Origin: AWTP1-13 sp963820375
GTDB lineage: Bacteria > Pseudomonadota > Alphaproteobacteria > Rhizobiales > Hyphomicrobiaceae
Reading direction: 5' to 3'
Assembly (NCBI GenBank): GCA_963820375.1
Contig: CAWFZX010000017.1
Location: 62,001 to 126,000, forward strand
Length of the DNA: 64,000 nt
How positions within the stretch are numbered: position 1 is the first letter of the stretch; each line of letters starts with the position of its first letter. Positions 46,074-55,269 of the stretch are shown piece after piece. The position numbers were made by a program, and so were the translations under genes. A model generated the notes under the pieces. The model worked only from the letters and a program-made list of their open reading frames with translations, did no database searches and was not told the origin of the DNA.

Positions 46074-46452
46074 CAAGCGCGGCGGCGGCGGTGCGTGCGC
46101 GCCCGGAGACAAGGCGGTGAGGGCAGCGCTGCTCCGCCCGCTTAAGCTCTTTTTTGCCTCGGTGCCCGCCGCAACCGCCGCCTAGAAGGGCCGCCGCTTG
46201 CTGCGGGGCCGCCCAACCGGTCGCCTGGCTGCCGGCCTCATGTCGCTGGCTGTCACTGCCGCCCCTGTTGACCCCGGGCTTTGGGCAGACAAATTCGAGG
46301 TAAACCGCCGCGCCAAAGCCAACCAACGGCACAACCTCGCGCCCTCGATCCGCAGGCGATCGATTGACATCGATTGACAAGGAAAGATCTGGACCCTGAC
46401 GGCGCGGGTCAACTAGGCTCCGACTTTGCGCAGTGTGGGGGAAAGGGAGACA
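46074..46452. other. intergenic, no supported gene
   Basis: About 380 bases after the peptide transporter operon. Short frames on both strands give basic low-complexity products. A GATCGATTGACATCGATTGACA patch near 46360 contains two TTGACA sequences that could act as -35 elements for the next gene, but no matching -10 is obvious. Confidence 0.4.
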
Positions 46453-47349
46453 ATGAGGGTCGCTGCCAGCATCGGCCTGACGGTCCTGGTCGTCGTTGCT
46501 GGTGCGGCCGGCATCGGCGCACTCGAAATGCTCTACGGCCAAGGACCGCATCGCGCCATCGGCTGGGCCATTGTCGCCGCACTGATTTTATTGATCTGGC
46601 TCCCCAAATGGCCGGTCAGCCGCAAGAGCATCGCCGCCGCCAACAATGCGCTGTTTGCCGAGCATTCCCTTGGTTTCACCGAGCTGACAACCAGAAATCC
46701 ATCTGCGCATCAGCTGGGTCAGCAGCTGGTCATCACCATGCGCCGCCTGGGAACCGGCTTGGCAAGCGACGGCATGCTGATCGAAGAGTTCAACGCCAAG
46801 CATCGACTCGCGCAATTGAACCTGATCGCCATGGCAATGATCGATCTCAAGCAATCGGCCGTGCTTGGGGAACCATGGCACGCGCCGAACGCGCCGGCAC
46901 GCGAGGGGCCCTCCGCGAGCGCGGTCGCCGCCGCTAGGGACGAGATCTTCAACAAACACGGCGTCACCATCACCATTCCCGACCGGCAATTCCGTATCGA
47001 GGGTGGTTGCCTGCTCGATGCCAGCGACGTCGTCTCACCGCCGCCAAAGTCACCGCCACCACCGCCGGATCTCATGCGCCAGGCGATCTATGGTTCGTTC
47101 GCCTTTTTTCTCGAACAAACCAAGGATGAGAAGGTGGATTTCAATGAGTACCACCTGCTCGTACTCAAGTCCTATGTTGCCACCATCTCGATTCCGATCA
47201 GCACTGCCGAGCCGATCGTGGCCGTAGCCCGATTCTCGGACCTGCCGAAGGGATGGGAACAATGGGCGGTGAGTGCAATTGTCGATCAACTGTTCAGGAT
47301 GGTCCACGACCAGATCTACAGGAAAGCGGATACCCCCCCTAGAACATAG
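46453..47349 (+). CDS. hypothetical membrane protein
   Basis: A 298-residue protein with two N-terminal transmembrane helices (ASIGLTVLVVVAGAAGIGAL and AIGWAIVAALILLIWLP), followed by a soluble domain of about 230 residues that includes a Pro-rich stretch (SPPPKSPPPPPDL, about 200-212). AAGGGAGA lies just upstream of the ATG. I do not recognise the soluble domain. It is flanked by unrelated genes and looks monocistronic. Confidence 0.75.
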   Translation: MRVAASIGLTVLVVVAGAAGIGALEMLYGQGPHRAIGWAIVAALILLIWLPKWPVSRKSIAAANNALFAEHSLGFTELTTRNPSAHQLGQQLVITMRRLGTGLASDGMLIEEFNAKHRLAQLNLIAMAMIDLKQSAVLGEPWHAPNAPAREGPSASAVAAARDEIFNKHGVTITIPDRQFRIEGGCLLDASDVVSPPPKSPPPPPDLMRQAIYGSFAFFLEQTKDEKVDFNEYHLLVLKSYVATISIPISTAEPIVAVARFSDLPKGWEQWAVSAIVDQLFRMVHDQIYRKADTPPRT

Positions 47350-47646
47350 AGAGATGGTCGACCGCAGCGGGAGGGGCTTGGGGGCCGTTTGGCGTTGCCG
47401 TGGTCTGGATGGGCTCACCGGCCTGTTAGGCGCCTGCACGCGTGCCAAGGCCGCCCAGTAGCCTGCAGGCGACCGCCAGCTTTTGCCTTTGGCAGCTTTG
47501 TGCTCCCGCTGCACCGGCTGCAACCGGACCTGAGGCCGCGGCTGGCGGCGCTTGCAGGGCCGCTGGTGGCGCCGGCCGTACGGCGAGCGCCGCTTGCCCA
47601 AAGCCGATGCGCACGTGACGCCGGCGCCGACCGACGGGCGTGGCGC

Positions 47647-49035
47647 TCAAGTGCCAAGTCGCCAGGTCCGAGGGTGGACGAGGCTGAGGGCAACGGCAAC
47701 TGCCAGCCCAACGGCGACGCAGCGGAACGTGGACTGAAAGCCGGCGAGGAACGCCTCTGCCGGCGGCGCCTGCGAGAGCTCGGCGATGGCTTGGAAATGC
47801 GTGAACGCTGCCGATAGCCCGGTTGCCGCAAGCACCACGCCGATCGTGCGCGTCACCATGGTGAGGCTACCGGCGACGCCACGATCTTGGGCAGGCAGCG
47901 CTCCGGTGACATAGTCGCTGTAGCCAACCTGAAAGAGTCCAATGCCCACACCTTGCGCGAACAGTGTCCCTGCAACGACGGCAAGCAAGGTCGCCTGTGT
48001 CCAGACCGAGATGGCGCAGAGGCCGGCGACATGGAGCACAAGCCCCGCGAGCGCCAAAGATCCGATCGGCAAGCGTTGACTGAGCCTGCCCGCAAGCCAG
48101 GAGCCCACGACGGTGCCGACGGCGCTCATGGCCAGCACGGCACCACCGGCTGACGCATCCAAGCCGGCAATGCGCACCACGTAATAGGGCACGAGGATCA
48201 ACACGCCGAAAGCGGCAAAGTTGGCAAGGATGTTGATCGCATTGAGCAGGGCGAAGCGCAGATTGCCGAACATGGACAAGCGGATTAAGGGTTGCGGATA
48301 GCGCAGCTCGTGCACACAGAACCACCAGAAGGCGGCGAGCGACAAAAGCAGCAGAATACCCGGGACGGCCGGGCCGAGGGGACCCGGCAAGAATGCCGAG
48401 GCAAGCAACAGCGCGCTCACCCAGACAACGAGCAAGACGGCACCCGCGCCATCGAAATCACGCATCGAGCGGCGCTTCGGGGTAGCGGCAATAAGCGGTG
48501 ATAGGGCCAATGCAAAAATGGCGATCGGCACGCGAAACCAAAACACAGCCGGCCAGCCCCAGCGTGCGACCAGGACGCCGCCGACGATCGGGCCGAGGGC
48601 ACCTCCGATGGCGATCACGCCGGCATAAAACGCCAGCGCGCGCGTGCGCTCGCTCTCGTCCATGAGAGACGTCACGAGGGCCGGGCCACAGCTCAGCGTC
48701 AGCGCGATTCCTATTCCTTGCAGCAGGCGGCCGACCAGCAGCAGGGCATAGTTCGGCGCCATCGAGCAGGCAACGAGCCCGAGCAGGCTGAGCGAGAGCC
48801 CGAGTTGAAAAATCGGGCGGTAGCCCACGAGATCGCCGAGTCTGCCACAGGCCAGCATCAGACTGGCATAGGTCAGGACGTAGGCGATGACGACCCAACG
48901 AATGTCCTCGAGGCTCAACTCGAATGCGCGCGTGATGCTGGGGAAGGCGATATTGACCGCGGTGTCGAATGGCGCCAAAAGCGTGCCAAAGCCGACAACA
49001 AGCAAGCCGATCGGTGACCGTGGCGGGCGCGTCAT
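47647..49035 (-). CDS. MFS transporter, DHA2 (14-TM drug exporter) type
   Basis: The 462-residue permease begins PIGLLVVGFGTLLAPFDTAV and carries the DHA motif A region GRLGDLVGYRPIFQLGLSL, motif C-like GGALGPIVGGVLVARWGWPA and motif FWFRVPIAI, with about 14 hydrophobic segments. These exporters use the proton gradient to expel drugs or metabolites. The ATG at 49035 matches the family start. It is followed on the same strand by nothing close; the second MFS gene lies upstream by about 110 bases and may be co-transcribed. Confidence 0.92.
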   Translation of the reverse strand: MTRPPRSPIGLLVVGFGTLLAPFDTAVNIAFPSITRAFELSLEDIRWVVIAYVLTYASLMLACGRLGDLVGYRPIFQLGLSLSLLGLVACSMAPNYALLLVGRLLQGIGIALTLSCGPALVTSLMDESERTRALAFYAGVIAIGGALGPIVGGVLVARWGWPAVFWFRVPIAIFALALSPLIAATPKRRSMRDFDGAGAVLLVVWVSALLLASAFLPGPLGPAVPGILLLLSLAAFWWFCVHELRYPQPLIRLSMFGNLRFALLNAINILANFAAFGVLILVPYYVVRIAGLDASAGGAVLAMSAVGTVVGSWLAGRLSQRLPIGSLALAGLVLHVAGLCAISVWTQATLLAVVAGTLFAQGVGIGLFQVGYSDYVTGALPAQDRGVAGSLTMVTRTIGVVLAATGLSAAFTHFQAIAELSQAPPAEAFLAGFQSTFRCVAVGLAVAVALSLVHPRTWRLGT

Positions 49036-49146
49036 TGCGGGACGATCTGGGCTAGCCGGTAAGCTGTGGCGCACGACCCTCGATACCCCCCCCTACCTCA
49101 TTAGCATCGCACAAGCATGGCATGGCGTTGGTGCCAATCGCGCCGC

Positions 49147-50349
49147 TTAGGGTTGCTCCCGCCGGCGAAGCGTTTCTGGCGCCAGTAGCGCGAATACGGC
49201 ACCTACCAGCAAGAGCAGGAAAGCGGACCCGACCAGGGCGGGAACTGGGCCGTAGACATCGGCAATGAGGCCGAGCGCCAGCGGCCCAATCACATAGCCG
49301 GCATCCGCAGTCATGCGGAAAGTGCTCATTGCAGTGGCGTTCATCCCCGGGGGCGCCGAGTCTGCGGCATACGTCGCTGGCGCTGCACCGCCCACGGAAC
49401 TGGCCACACCCCAGACGATGCACGCAACAATGAACCAACCGTAGGTTGGCGCCACGCAGAATAAGACCATCGAGGCACCGGTCATGATGGTTGCCGGCAC
49501 AATCACCACCTTGCGGCCGAATCGATCGGCCAGCCACCCGGCCGGGTAGGCGGCGAGAACCCCGCAAACGCTGCCGAGCATCAGGGCAAAGCCAATGGCT
49601 CCAACCGACAATCCGAGCAAGGTTGTAGCCAGCATCGGGACGATCACAAACAGGCCGCCGGTGCGCGTGACGGCATTCATCAGCGAGATTAGGCTGACCA
49701 ATACGAAGCCGGGTTTGCCAATCAGGAGGCGGAATTGCCGGGCGAACGGCGGACGCGTCCCTGCAACGGTTGCTGCTGCAGCGCGCCACAGATCACGCGT
49801 CTCCTTGACGGCAAACCACGCGACGACGGCGGCCAGCAGACTGGCAATGCCATAGGCGACAAACGGCGCTGCCAACCCCAAATGCTCCGCCAGCAGGCCG
49901 CCAGGGAACGGCCCGATGCCGACGGCGAACAAAAAGGTGCCCTGATAGATGGCGATGCTGCGGCCGCGCTGCTCGGGTGTGCTGATGTCGGCCAGCACGA
50001 CCTGGCCGGTGGTGAGGATCAAGCCGGCGCCGGCCCCGGCAACGAAGCGGGCGACAACAAATTCCGGATAGACGCTAGCCCAGGCGCACCAGAGGTTGCC
50101 GAGCGCCGAGATTAGGCCACCAATCGCCAGTGTTGGCCGCCTGCCGAGCCAATCCGACAGCTGTCCCGCCGGTACGGCCGATGCAAAGCGCGCCAATCCG
50201 TAGGCGGCGACTGCCATGCCGATGGCAGAGGCGGGCACTCCGAACGACTGTGCATAGAGCGGCAGCGACGGCACCATGGCGCCGAAGCCGAGCTGATTGA
50301 CGGCGACGAGGACACACATCCAGAAGAGCACGCGGCGTTCAGCCATCAT
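49147..50349 (-). CDS. MFS transporter, 12-TM
   Basis: A 400-residue MFS permease of the DHA1-like group. Motif A is GQLSDWLGRRPTLAIGGLIS with a second copy AGWLADRFGRKVVIVPATIM in the other half, and motif C-like AVGIGPFPGGLLAEHLG is present. Twelve helices are predicted. The start at ATG 50349 (MMAERRV) has no strong ribosome binding site, and an upstream extension of up to 29 residues is possible. The substrate is unknown. It is divergent from the GMC oxidoreductase gene. Confidence 0.9.
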   Translation of the reverse strand: MMAERRVLFWMCVLVAVNQLGFGAMVPSLPLYAQSFGVPASAIGMAVAAYGLARFASAVPAGQLSDWLGRRPTLAIGGLISALGNLWCAWASVYPEFVVARFVAGAGAGLILTTGQVVLADISTPEQRGRSIAIYQGTFLFAVGIGPFPGGLLAEHLGLAAPFVAYGIASLLAAVVAWFAVKETRDLWRAAAATVAGTRPPFARQFRLLIGKPGFVLVSLISLMNAVTRTGGLFVIVPMLATTLLGLSVGAIGFALMLGSVCGVLAAYPAGWLADRFGRKVVIVPATIMTGASMVLFCVAPTYGWFIVACIVWGVASSVGGAAPATYAADSAPPGMNATAMSTFRMTADAGYVIGPLALGLIADVYGPVPALVGSAFLLLLVGAVFALLAPETLRRREQP

Positions 50350-50695
50350 AGGAACAGACTGGATGTTTTTTCCGCTGCTGCCGATCTGGGACGAATTGCG
50401 AGCGTTTACTAGCCTGGCATGCATCCTGTAGGCCAAGGCGGCTCCGGCGGCAATGGCGCCAGGCTCCCTGCACGGCCCTCGGCAACGCCGGGCGGTCGCC
50501 GCGCACAGGGCCCTTCGATGCCGCCTCTGGCATGATCCTGGCGACAGCGAGCTCGGGCGCGGGCTGGCAACGGTCTTGGCAAGACCGGCAGCCTTTGCTC
50601 AGCTTGGCAGTGGTCGCGGCAACAACGACTGCGCTAGTGTTGCCGCTCGCCAAGCCCAGGCAAAGTCCAAGACAGCAGGCAAACAGGAAAAGCGC
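50350..50695. other. divergent promoter region
   Basis: About 345 bases between the MFS and GMC oxidoreductase starts. In-frame extensions of both genes reach into it but are Ala/Arg-rich and unlike their families. I see no RNA gene or repeat. Confidence 0.4.
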
Positions 50696-52291
50696 ATGTA
50701 TCAGCATACCGTCGACTTTATTGTCGTTGGCGCCGGCTCGGCGGGAGCTGCGCTGGCATCACGGCTTAGCGAGAGCCGTCGCTATCAAGTCCTCCTGCTC
50801 GAGGCGGGCAGCGAAACCCATCCGTTGTCGCGCGTGCCGATCAGTTTCGCGACGTTCATCAATCGGCCAGGGGTCAACTGGCTCTATGCTTCAGAGCCCG
50901 AAGCCAACACCGGCGGGCGCCCGATACCGGTACCGCGCGGACGCATGCTCGGCGGCTCCAGCGCCATCAACGGCATGGTGTGGGTGCGCGGCCAGCGTCA
51001 GGACTACGACCATTGGGCGCAACTGGGCAATCGTGGTTGGAGCTACCAGGACGTGCTGCCGATCTTCAAGAACATGGAAAGCTACACCGGCGGTGACGCT
51101 TCGGTGCGTGGCCGCCAAGGTCCCATCGTGGTCTCCGACATCGATGAGCGCGGTCGCCTCTATGACAGCATCTTCGCAGCCGCGGCGACATTGGGCATCA
51201 AAGCCAATCCCGACTACAACGGCCCGGATCAGGAAGGCATCGCCATGACGCAGGCCTCCATCAGCCGTGGCCGCCGCATGAGCACGGCACGATGCTACCT
51301 CGATCCGGCGCGTTCACGCCCAAATCTTAGCATCGAGACCGATGCGACGGTCGAGCAACTCGTGCTTGAGGGCAATCGGTGTGTGGGGGTGCGCTACAGC
51401 GTGCGCGGCTTGAAGCGCGAGGCGCGCGTGGCCCACGAGGTGATCGTATCGGCCGGGGCCATAGCCTCGCCGCAATTGTTGGAATTGTCCGGCATCGGCC
51501 AGGCGGAACGGCTCAAGGGACTGGGCATCGAAGTCCGACATAATTTGCCGGGAGTCGGCGAAAACCTGCGCGACCACTGGGCGCCGCGCATGAAGTGGCG
51601 CATCGGCCGCCATGGAGTGACCTTCAACGAGCGGGCCCGTGGTCTGCGGGGCCTAGGTCAAGGCCTGCTCTATATCGGCGCCGGCCGCGGATTTCTCAGT
51701 CACCCGGCCTCGCCTCTGCGCGCCTTTTTCAAGACCAGGGAAGGCCTCGACAGCCCGGACGCGATGTTCACGGTCCAGCCCTTTCTGATGACACCAGCGC
51801 TTAAGCTCGCCAAGGAGCCGGGGATGACCGTCATCACGCACCAGCTGCGACCGGAGAGCAAAGGCAGCGTCCATGTCGTTGCCGCGGATGCCAGCAAACC
51901 GCCCGCCATTCGCTTCAATTTCCTTGCTGAGCGCATCGACCGAGAGTGCCTCCTCGCCAGCATGCGTCTGGTGCGACGGCTGGTTGCCGCACCGGCCCTG
52001 GACTGGCTCGGCGCCGAGGAATTCACACCCGGTCCGCAGGCAAATTCGGATGAGGAGTTACTCGCGTTCGTGACCCGGAGCGCTGAGACCACCTATCATC
52101 CGGTCGGAACGTGCAAGATGGGCAGCGACCCCCTGGCGGTGGTCGACGATCAATTACGCGTGCACGGAATTGCCGGTCTGCGCGTGGCAGACGCCTCGAT
52201 CATGCCGACCCTGACGTCGGGCAACACCAATGCGCCATCGATCATGATTGGCGAGAAGGCCGCTCACATGCTGTTGGCCGCTGCCGCTTAG
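50696..52291 (+). CDS. GMC-family FAD-dependent oxidoreductase (choline/alcohol dehydrogenase type)
   Basis: The 531-residue flavoenzyme has the FAD-binding motif FIVVGAGSAGAALASRLSES, the GMC signature region RGRMLGGSSAINGMVWVRGQ, the second signature GAIASPQLLELSGIG and the catalytic pair: His in TTYHPVGTCKMG and Asn in SGNTNAPSIMIGE. Such enzymes oxidise alcohols (choline, aliphatic or aromatic alcohols, polyethylene glycol) to aldehydes. AGGAAAA precedes the ATG. It may act with the hydrolase downstream in breakdown of an organic substrate. The alcohol is not defined. Confidence 0.94.
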   Translation: MYQHTVDFIVVGAGSAGAALASRLSESRRYQVLLLEAGSETHPLSRVPISFATFINRPGVNWLYASEPEANTGGRPIPVPRGRMLGGSSAINGMVWVRGQRQDYDHWAQLGNRGWSYQDVLPIFKNMESYTGGDASVRGRQGPIVVSDIDERGRLYDSIFAAAATLGIKANPDYNGPDQEGIAMTQASISRGRRMSTARCYLDPARSRPNLSIETDATVEQLVLEGNRCVGVRYSVRGLKREARVAHEVIVSAGAIASPQLLELSGIGQAERLKGLGIEVRHNLPGVGENLRDHWAPRMKWRIGRHGVTFNERARGLRGLGQGLLYIGAGRGFLSHPASPLRAFFKTREGLDSPDAMFTVQPFLMTPALKLAKEPGMTVITHQLRPESKGSVHVVAADASKPPAIRFNFLAERIDRECLLASMRLVRRLVAAPALDWLGAEEFTPGPQANSDEELLAFVTRSAETTYHPVGTCKMGSDPLAVVDDQLRVHGIAGLRVADASIMPTLTSGNTNAPSIMIGEKAAHMLLAAAA

Positions 52292-52398
52292 GCGTCGAAC
52301 CATCCCAGGCCGAGACGAGCCCGAGCGCCAGTTTGCGAGGATCGCCATCGGCTTCCCGTTCGAAATCGACGGTCTGGCGCAGCGCTCCACGGCCTGAC

Positions 52399-52513
52399 CG
52401 CCGGCGGGACATTTTTGACCGCAGCGGTGCCATTGGCGGTCAGGGCATCGTCGACGTCACGGGGCTCGTGATCTATGCCAGTGTGGTCTACCTGGTGCTG
52501 CGGGGCTCACTTT
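52399..52513 (+). pseudogene. possible remnant of a carboxymuconolactone decarboxylase-like gene
   Basis: One frame reads DIFDRSGAIGGQGIVDVTGL, then VIYASVVYLVLR. This resembles the C-terminal FGEQGVVELVGLIGYYTLVS segment of carboxymuconolactone decarboxylase/AhpD-like proteins. Upstream and downstream the similarity stops and no intact frame exists, so at most this is a relic. The resemblance is by eye and short. Confidence 0.3.
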
Positions 52514-52616
52514 TGTCATGGAGCCGGGGCGACAACTGCAAGTCGATCCGGCGCTCCACATCCCGTGCTCAAGAGACGATGATGAGCGTCGGTCACCAAC
52601 AGGAGCTAACAGGGTC

Positions 52617-53546
52617 ATGCGCAGCAAGATCGACGTCAGCCATCATTTCGCCGACCTCGGCGATGTCCTGCTGCATTACGTTACGGCGGGCAAAGGGCCA
52701 GCCGTCGTGCTCCTCCACGGCTGGCCGCAGACCTGGTGGGAATGGCGGCATGTCATACCCGCGCTTGCCGAAAAATACACCGTGATCGCCCCCGACATGC
52801 GCGGACTTGGTGACAGTTCGCGTCCGCTCGGTGGATACGACAAGAAGACAGTCGCCAACGATATCTGGCTGCTCGTCGCCGAGCGCCTGGGTCACAGCTC
52901 CTTCTTTCTGGTTGGGCATGACTGGGGCGGACCAACAGCGTTTGCGCTGGCCGCGGCGCATCCCCAAGCGGTGCGCCGGCTTGTCATTCTCGACGTGGTC
53001 ATCCCCGGTGGCGATGGTGATTTCTCGGAAGGTGGCCGCCGCTGGCACCACCAGTTTCACATGACCCCCGATCTTCCCGAGGCGCTGACGCAAGGTCGTG
53101 AGCGCATTTACCTTTCCTGGTTCTACCGCACTTTTGCCTACCGGGCCGATGCCATTGGACCCGCCGATCTTGCAGAATACCTGCGCACCTACAGCCAGCC
53201 GGGCGCCATGCGTGCCGGATTTGCCTATTACCGTGCGCTAATGCAAGACATCGCCGACAATGAGGCTTTGCTCGCGAATACCAAGCTGCCGATGCCGGTG
53301 CTGGCCATTGGCGGCGGCGTGAGCTACCCGCACGGACGCGGGCGCGGCAGCGCCCCCGAGCAATCGCTGCGTGGAGTTGCGCTCGATGTGCGCGGGGAGG
53401 TGGTGGCTGACTGCGGCCATTTCATCCCCGAAGAAGCACCCGATCTGCTCATCGACCGCTTGTTGGCGTTCTTCAGTGAAGAACGAGAACGGCCTGATGA
53501 GGATGCCAATCGCAGGGCCAAGCCGGAAAGCGACGGCAGCACCTGA
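52617..53546 (+). CDS. alpha/beta hydrolase, epoxide hydrolase-like
   Basis: A 309-residue hydrolase with the oxyanion motif LLHGWPQTWWEWRHVIPALA (HGWP), the nucleophile elbow VGHDWGGPTAFALA with Asp as nucleophile (as in epoxide hydrolases and haloalkane dehalogenases), and a C-terminal His in ADCGHFIPEEAPD. The HGWP motif and Asp favour epoxide hydrolase. AGGAG lies 11 bases before ATG 52617. The last 25 residues are charged and extend past the fold. It is 325 bases downstream of the GMC gene on the same strand. Confidence 0.9.
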   Translation: MRSKIDVSHHFADLGDVLLHYVTAGKGPAVVLLHGWPQTWWEWRHVIPALAEKYTVIAPDMRGLGDSSRPLGGYDKKTVANDIWLLVAERLGHSSFFLVGHDWGGPTAFALAAAHPQAVRRLVILDVVIPGGDGDFSEGGRRWHHQFHMTPDLPEALTQGRERIYLSWFYRTFAYRADAIGPADLAEYLRTYSQPGAMRAGFAYYRALMQDIADNEALLANTKLPMPVLAIGGGVSYPHGRGRGSAPEQSLRGVALDVRGEVVADCGHFIPEEAPDLLIDRLLAFFSEERERPDEDANRRAKPESDGST

Positions 53547-53868
53547 AAGCCGGTGGTCCCGTCATGCCAGGTCGATCAGGGCAGGGCTGGCACCGGCAGA
53601 CCAGCAACCTTCGCGGATCGGCCGCGGCTTTTGACGGGCCAATTGCACGGGTGGCATGGCCGATGGCCCTGCCGGACGATCCCGGGCGTTGCCACCAGCA
53701 ATGCCATGTTTTGCCGGCCGATCCGGCAAGCTCGGACGTGCGGTGCTGCCTATCGAATTGCTGCGAGCGGCGCCTCGATGCCCGCTCGCCACACGTTGCG
53801 TCAATTTCTGCTGGCCCTATAGTTCCTGGCCACCGACGGGGGTGTTGAGGTGTGGCGGAGAGCCTTCC
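53547..53868. other. intergenic, no supported gene
   Basis: About 320 bases. Overlapping frames read through in several phases without a recognisable product. It probably contains the promoter of the HD-domain gene. Confidence 0.4.
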
Positions 53869-54516
53869 ATGCCGAGCAAAACTCAATCCGACTTTGCGCA
53901 GGCCGTGACAGACGCCCACCGACGCCAGGTGCGCGAGGAGCTGCCCGAGGTGGCCCTGATTGGCGACCGCGGGCTGCAGGAGAAGGTCGTCGAAGCGTGG
54001 GCCTACGCACTCGTCAATTCAAGCTTCACGTCGATCCGCGACATTCCCCCTGCCGGCAACCCCGACGTCAATGAGGCCAAGCGCGGCGATCAGACGGACC
54101 ATCTACGCGGTGTTACGCGGCTGGCGATCGGCATCGCCAAGGAAATGGCGAGTACCTATCCCGAGCTTGCTATCGATACAGACGTCATCATCGCCGGGGG
54201 TCTCCTGCACGATGTGGGCAAGGCCTGGGAATTCGATCCTGCCAACCGCGATCGCTGGAAGCGATCGCAAAAACGGTTCGGCCGCCCCTCCGTCCGCCAT
54301 CCGGCCTATGGCGCACACATCTGCCTCAGCGTCGGCTTGCCGGAAGAGATTGTCCACATCGCCATGGCACATTCAGGTGAGGGCGAGCTCCTCGTAAGAA
54401 GCCTAGAGTGCATGATTGTTCACCAAGCTGACTACACGTTCTGGAACACGCTCCTCGCCGGCGGACTGCTGAAACCGGATACGGTAGCAGCCGACAAGCG
54501 CCGCTACGTCAGCTAG
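53869..54516 (+). CDS. HD-domain metal-dependent phosphohydrolase-like protein
   Basis: A 215-residue protein with an HD fold: His in DQTDHLRGVTRLAIGIAKEM, the HD pair in AGGLLHDVGKAWEF, then HPAYGAHICLSVGLPEEIVH and IAMAHSGEG with further metal-ligand His. HD proteins hydrolyse phosphate esters of nucleotides or act on unrelated small molecules. GGAGA is upstream of the ATG. About 750 bases separate it from the ThDP enzyme, and the gap holds only a broken response regulator. A role with the neighbouring catabolic genes is possible but not shown. Confidence 0.85.
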   Translation: MPSKTQSDFAQAVTDAHRRQVREELPEVALIGDRGLQEKVVEAWAYALVNSSFTSIRDIPPAGNPDVNEAKRGDQTDHLRGVTRLAIGIAKEMASTYPELAIDTDVIIAGGLLHDVGKAWEFDPANRDRWKRSQKRFGRPSVRHPAYGAHICLSVGLPEEIVHIAMAHSGEGELLVRSLECMIVHQADYTFWNTLLAGGLLKPDTVAADKRRYVS

Positions 54517-54629
54517 CCGACGCTCGGGCGCGTGATCGAAGTTGCCCAGGACAGTGCGGGGGGCGGCCCTGCAAATTGGCTGTTCTAACGGCGCTAGAAC
54601 CGCCTTTAAGCCTACCCAAGGCGCGAGCG

Positions 54630-55145
54630 GCTGACGTCGAAGGCTACATCCTCAAAGGCATCAGCGGCCTTGAGCTTGCCGCCGTTATCAGGCTCATCCA
54701 CGCAGCTCAGCCATTGGTCAGTCGGGAACGCGCTTTTCGGTTGCTAGCGGAGTGAAGCGGCGCAGCACAAACGTCCAAGCCAAGCAAACCGCAGCCATCT
54801 CGCAGCTATCACGAGCAGCTGCTGCTCGATCAATTCTCGAAAGGTCTGACCAACAAGGAAATCGCCAAGGATCTCAATCTAGGGGTGGGAACCGTCAAGC
54901 ACTCCGCCAGGCAACTTTTCACGAAGATGCGCGGTCGCAACCCGGTGTCGAAGCTATTGTCGGTTATTCTGGTCAGCCAGAATGTGCGCGCCAATTGCGC
55001 CCGACAGCGGTCAAAATCCTCGGGGCTTACCCGCCCCCGACGCTGGCCAAAGCCTTCGCGGGCACTGCACCGATGCCCTCACCCAAGACCGGGCACCGCG
55101 GGCCACCTGACTTGCAGAAATTGCGAACCTGGGCGCAGGCCTTAG
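54630..55145 (+). pseudogene. degenerate NarL-type response regulator
   Basis: A single frame first gives the end of a receiver domain (EGYILKGISGLELAAVIRLI, then HAAQPLVSRERAFRLLAE) and stops at TGA 54753. The same frame then gives a LuxR-type helix-turn-helix (LLLDQFSKGLTNKEIAKDLN, then LGVGTVKHSARQLFTKMRGR). The phosphoacceptor half of the receiver is missing upstream. The gene is therefore truncated and interrupted by a nonsense codon rather than a frameshift. The stretch after about 55010 is not related to regulators. Confidence 0.7.
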
Positions 55146-55269
55146 CCGGTGCCCTGCCGAGCACACATGATCGCGCCAAGTCAGCATAGCAGTTGACGTC
55201 ACCCGCCTGACACTGTGCAAACTCCCGCCGGGATTGCCCAGGACGAGAAAAGACGGGAGTAGACCGCAA

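Noticed and set aside
46357..46380. Repeated TTGACA sequences as a promoter for the gene at 46453
   Set aside because: They fit a -35 box, but I could not find a -10 element at the right spacing, so no promoter is annotated.
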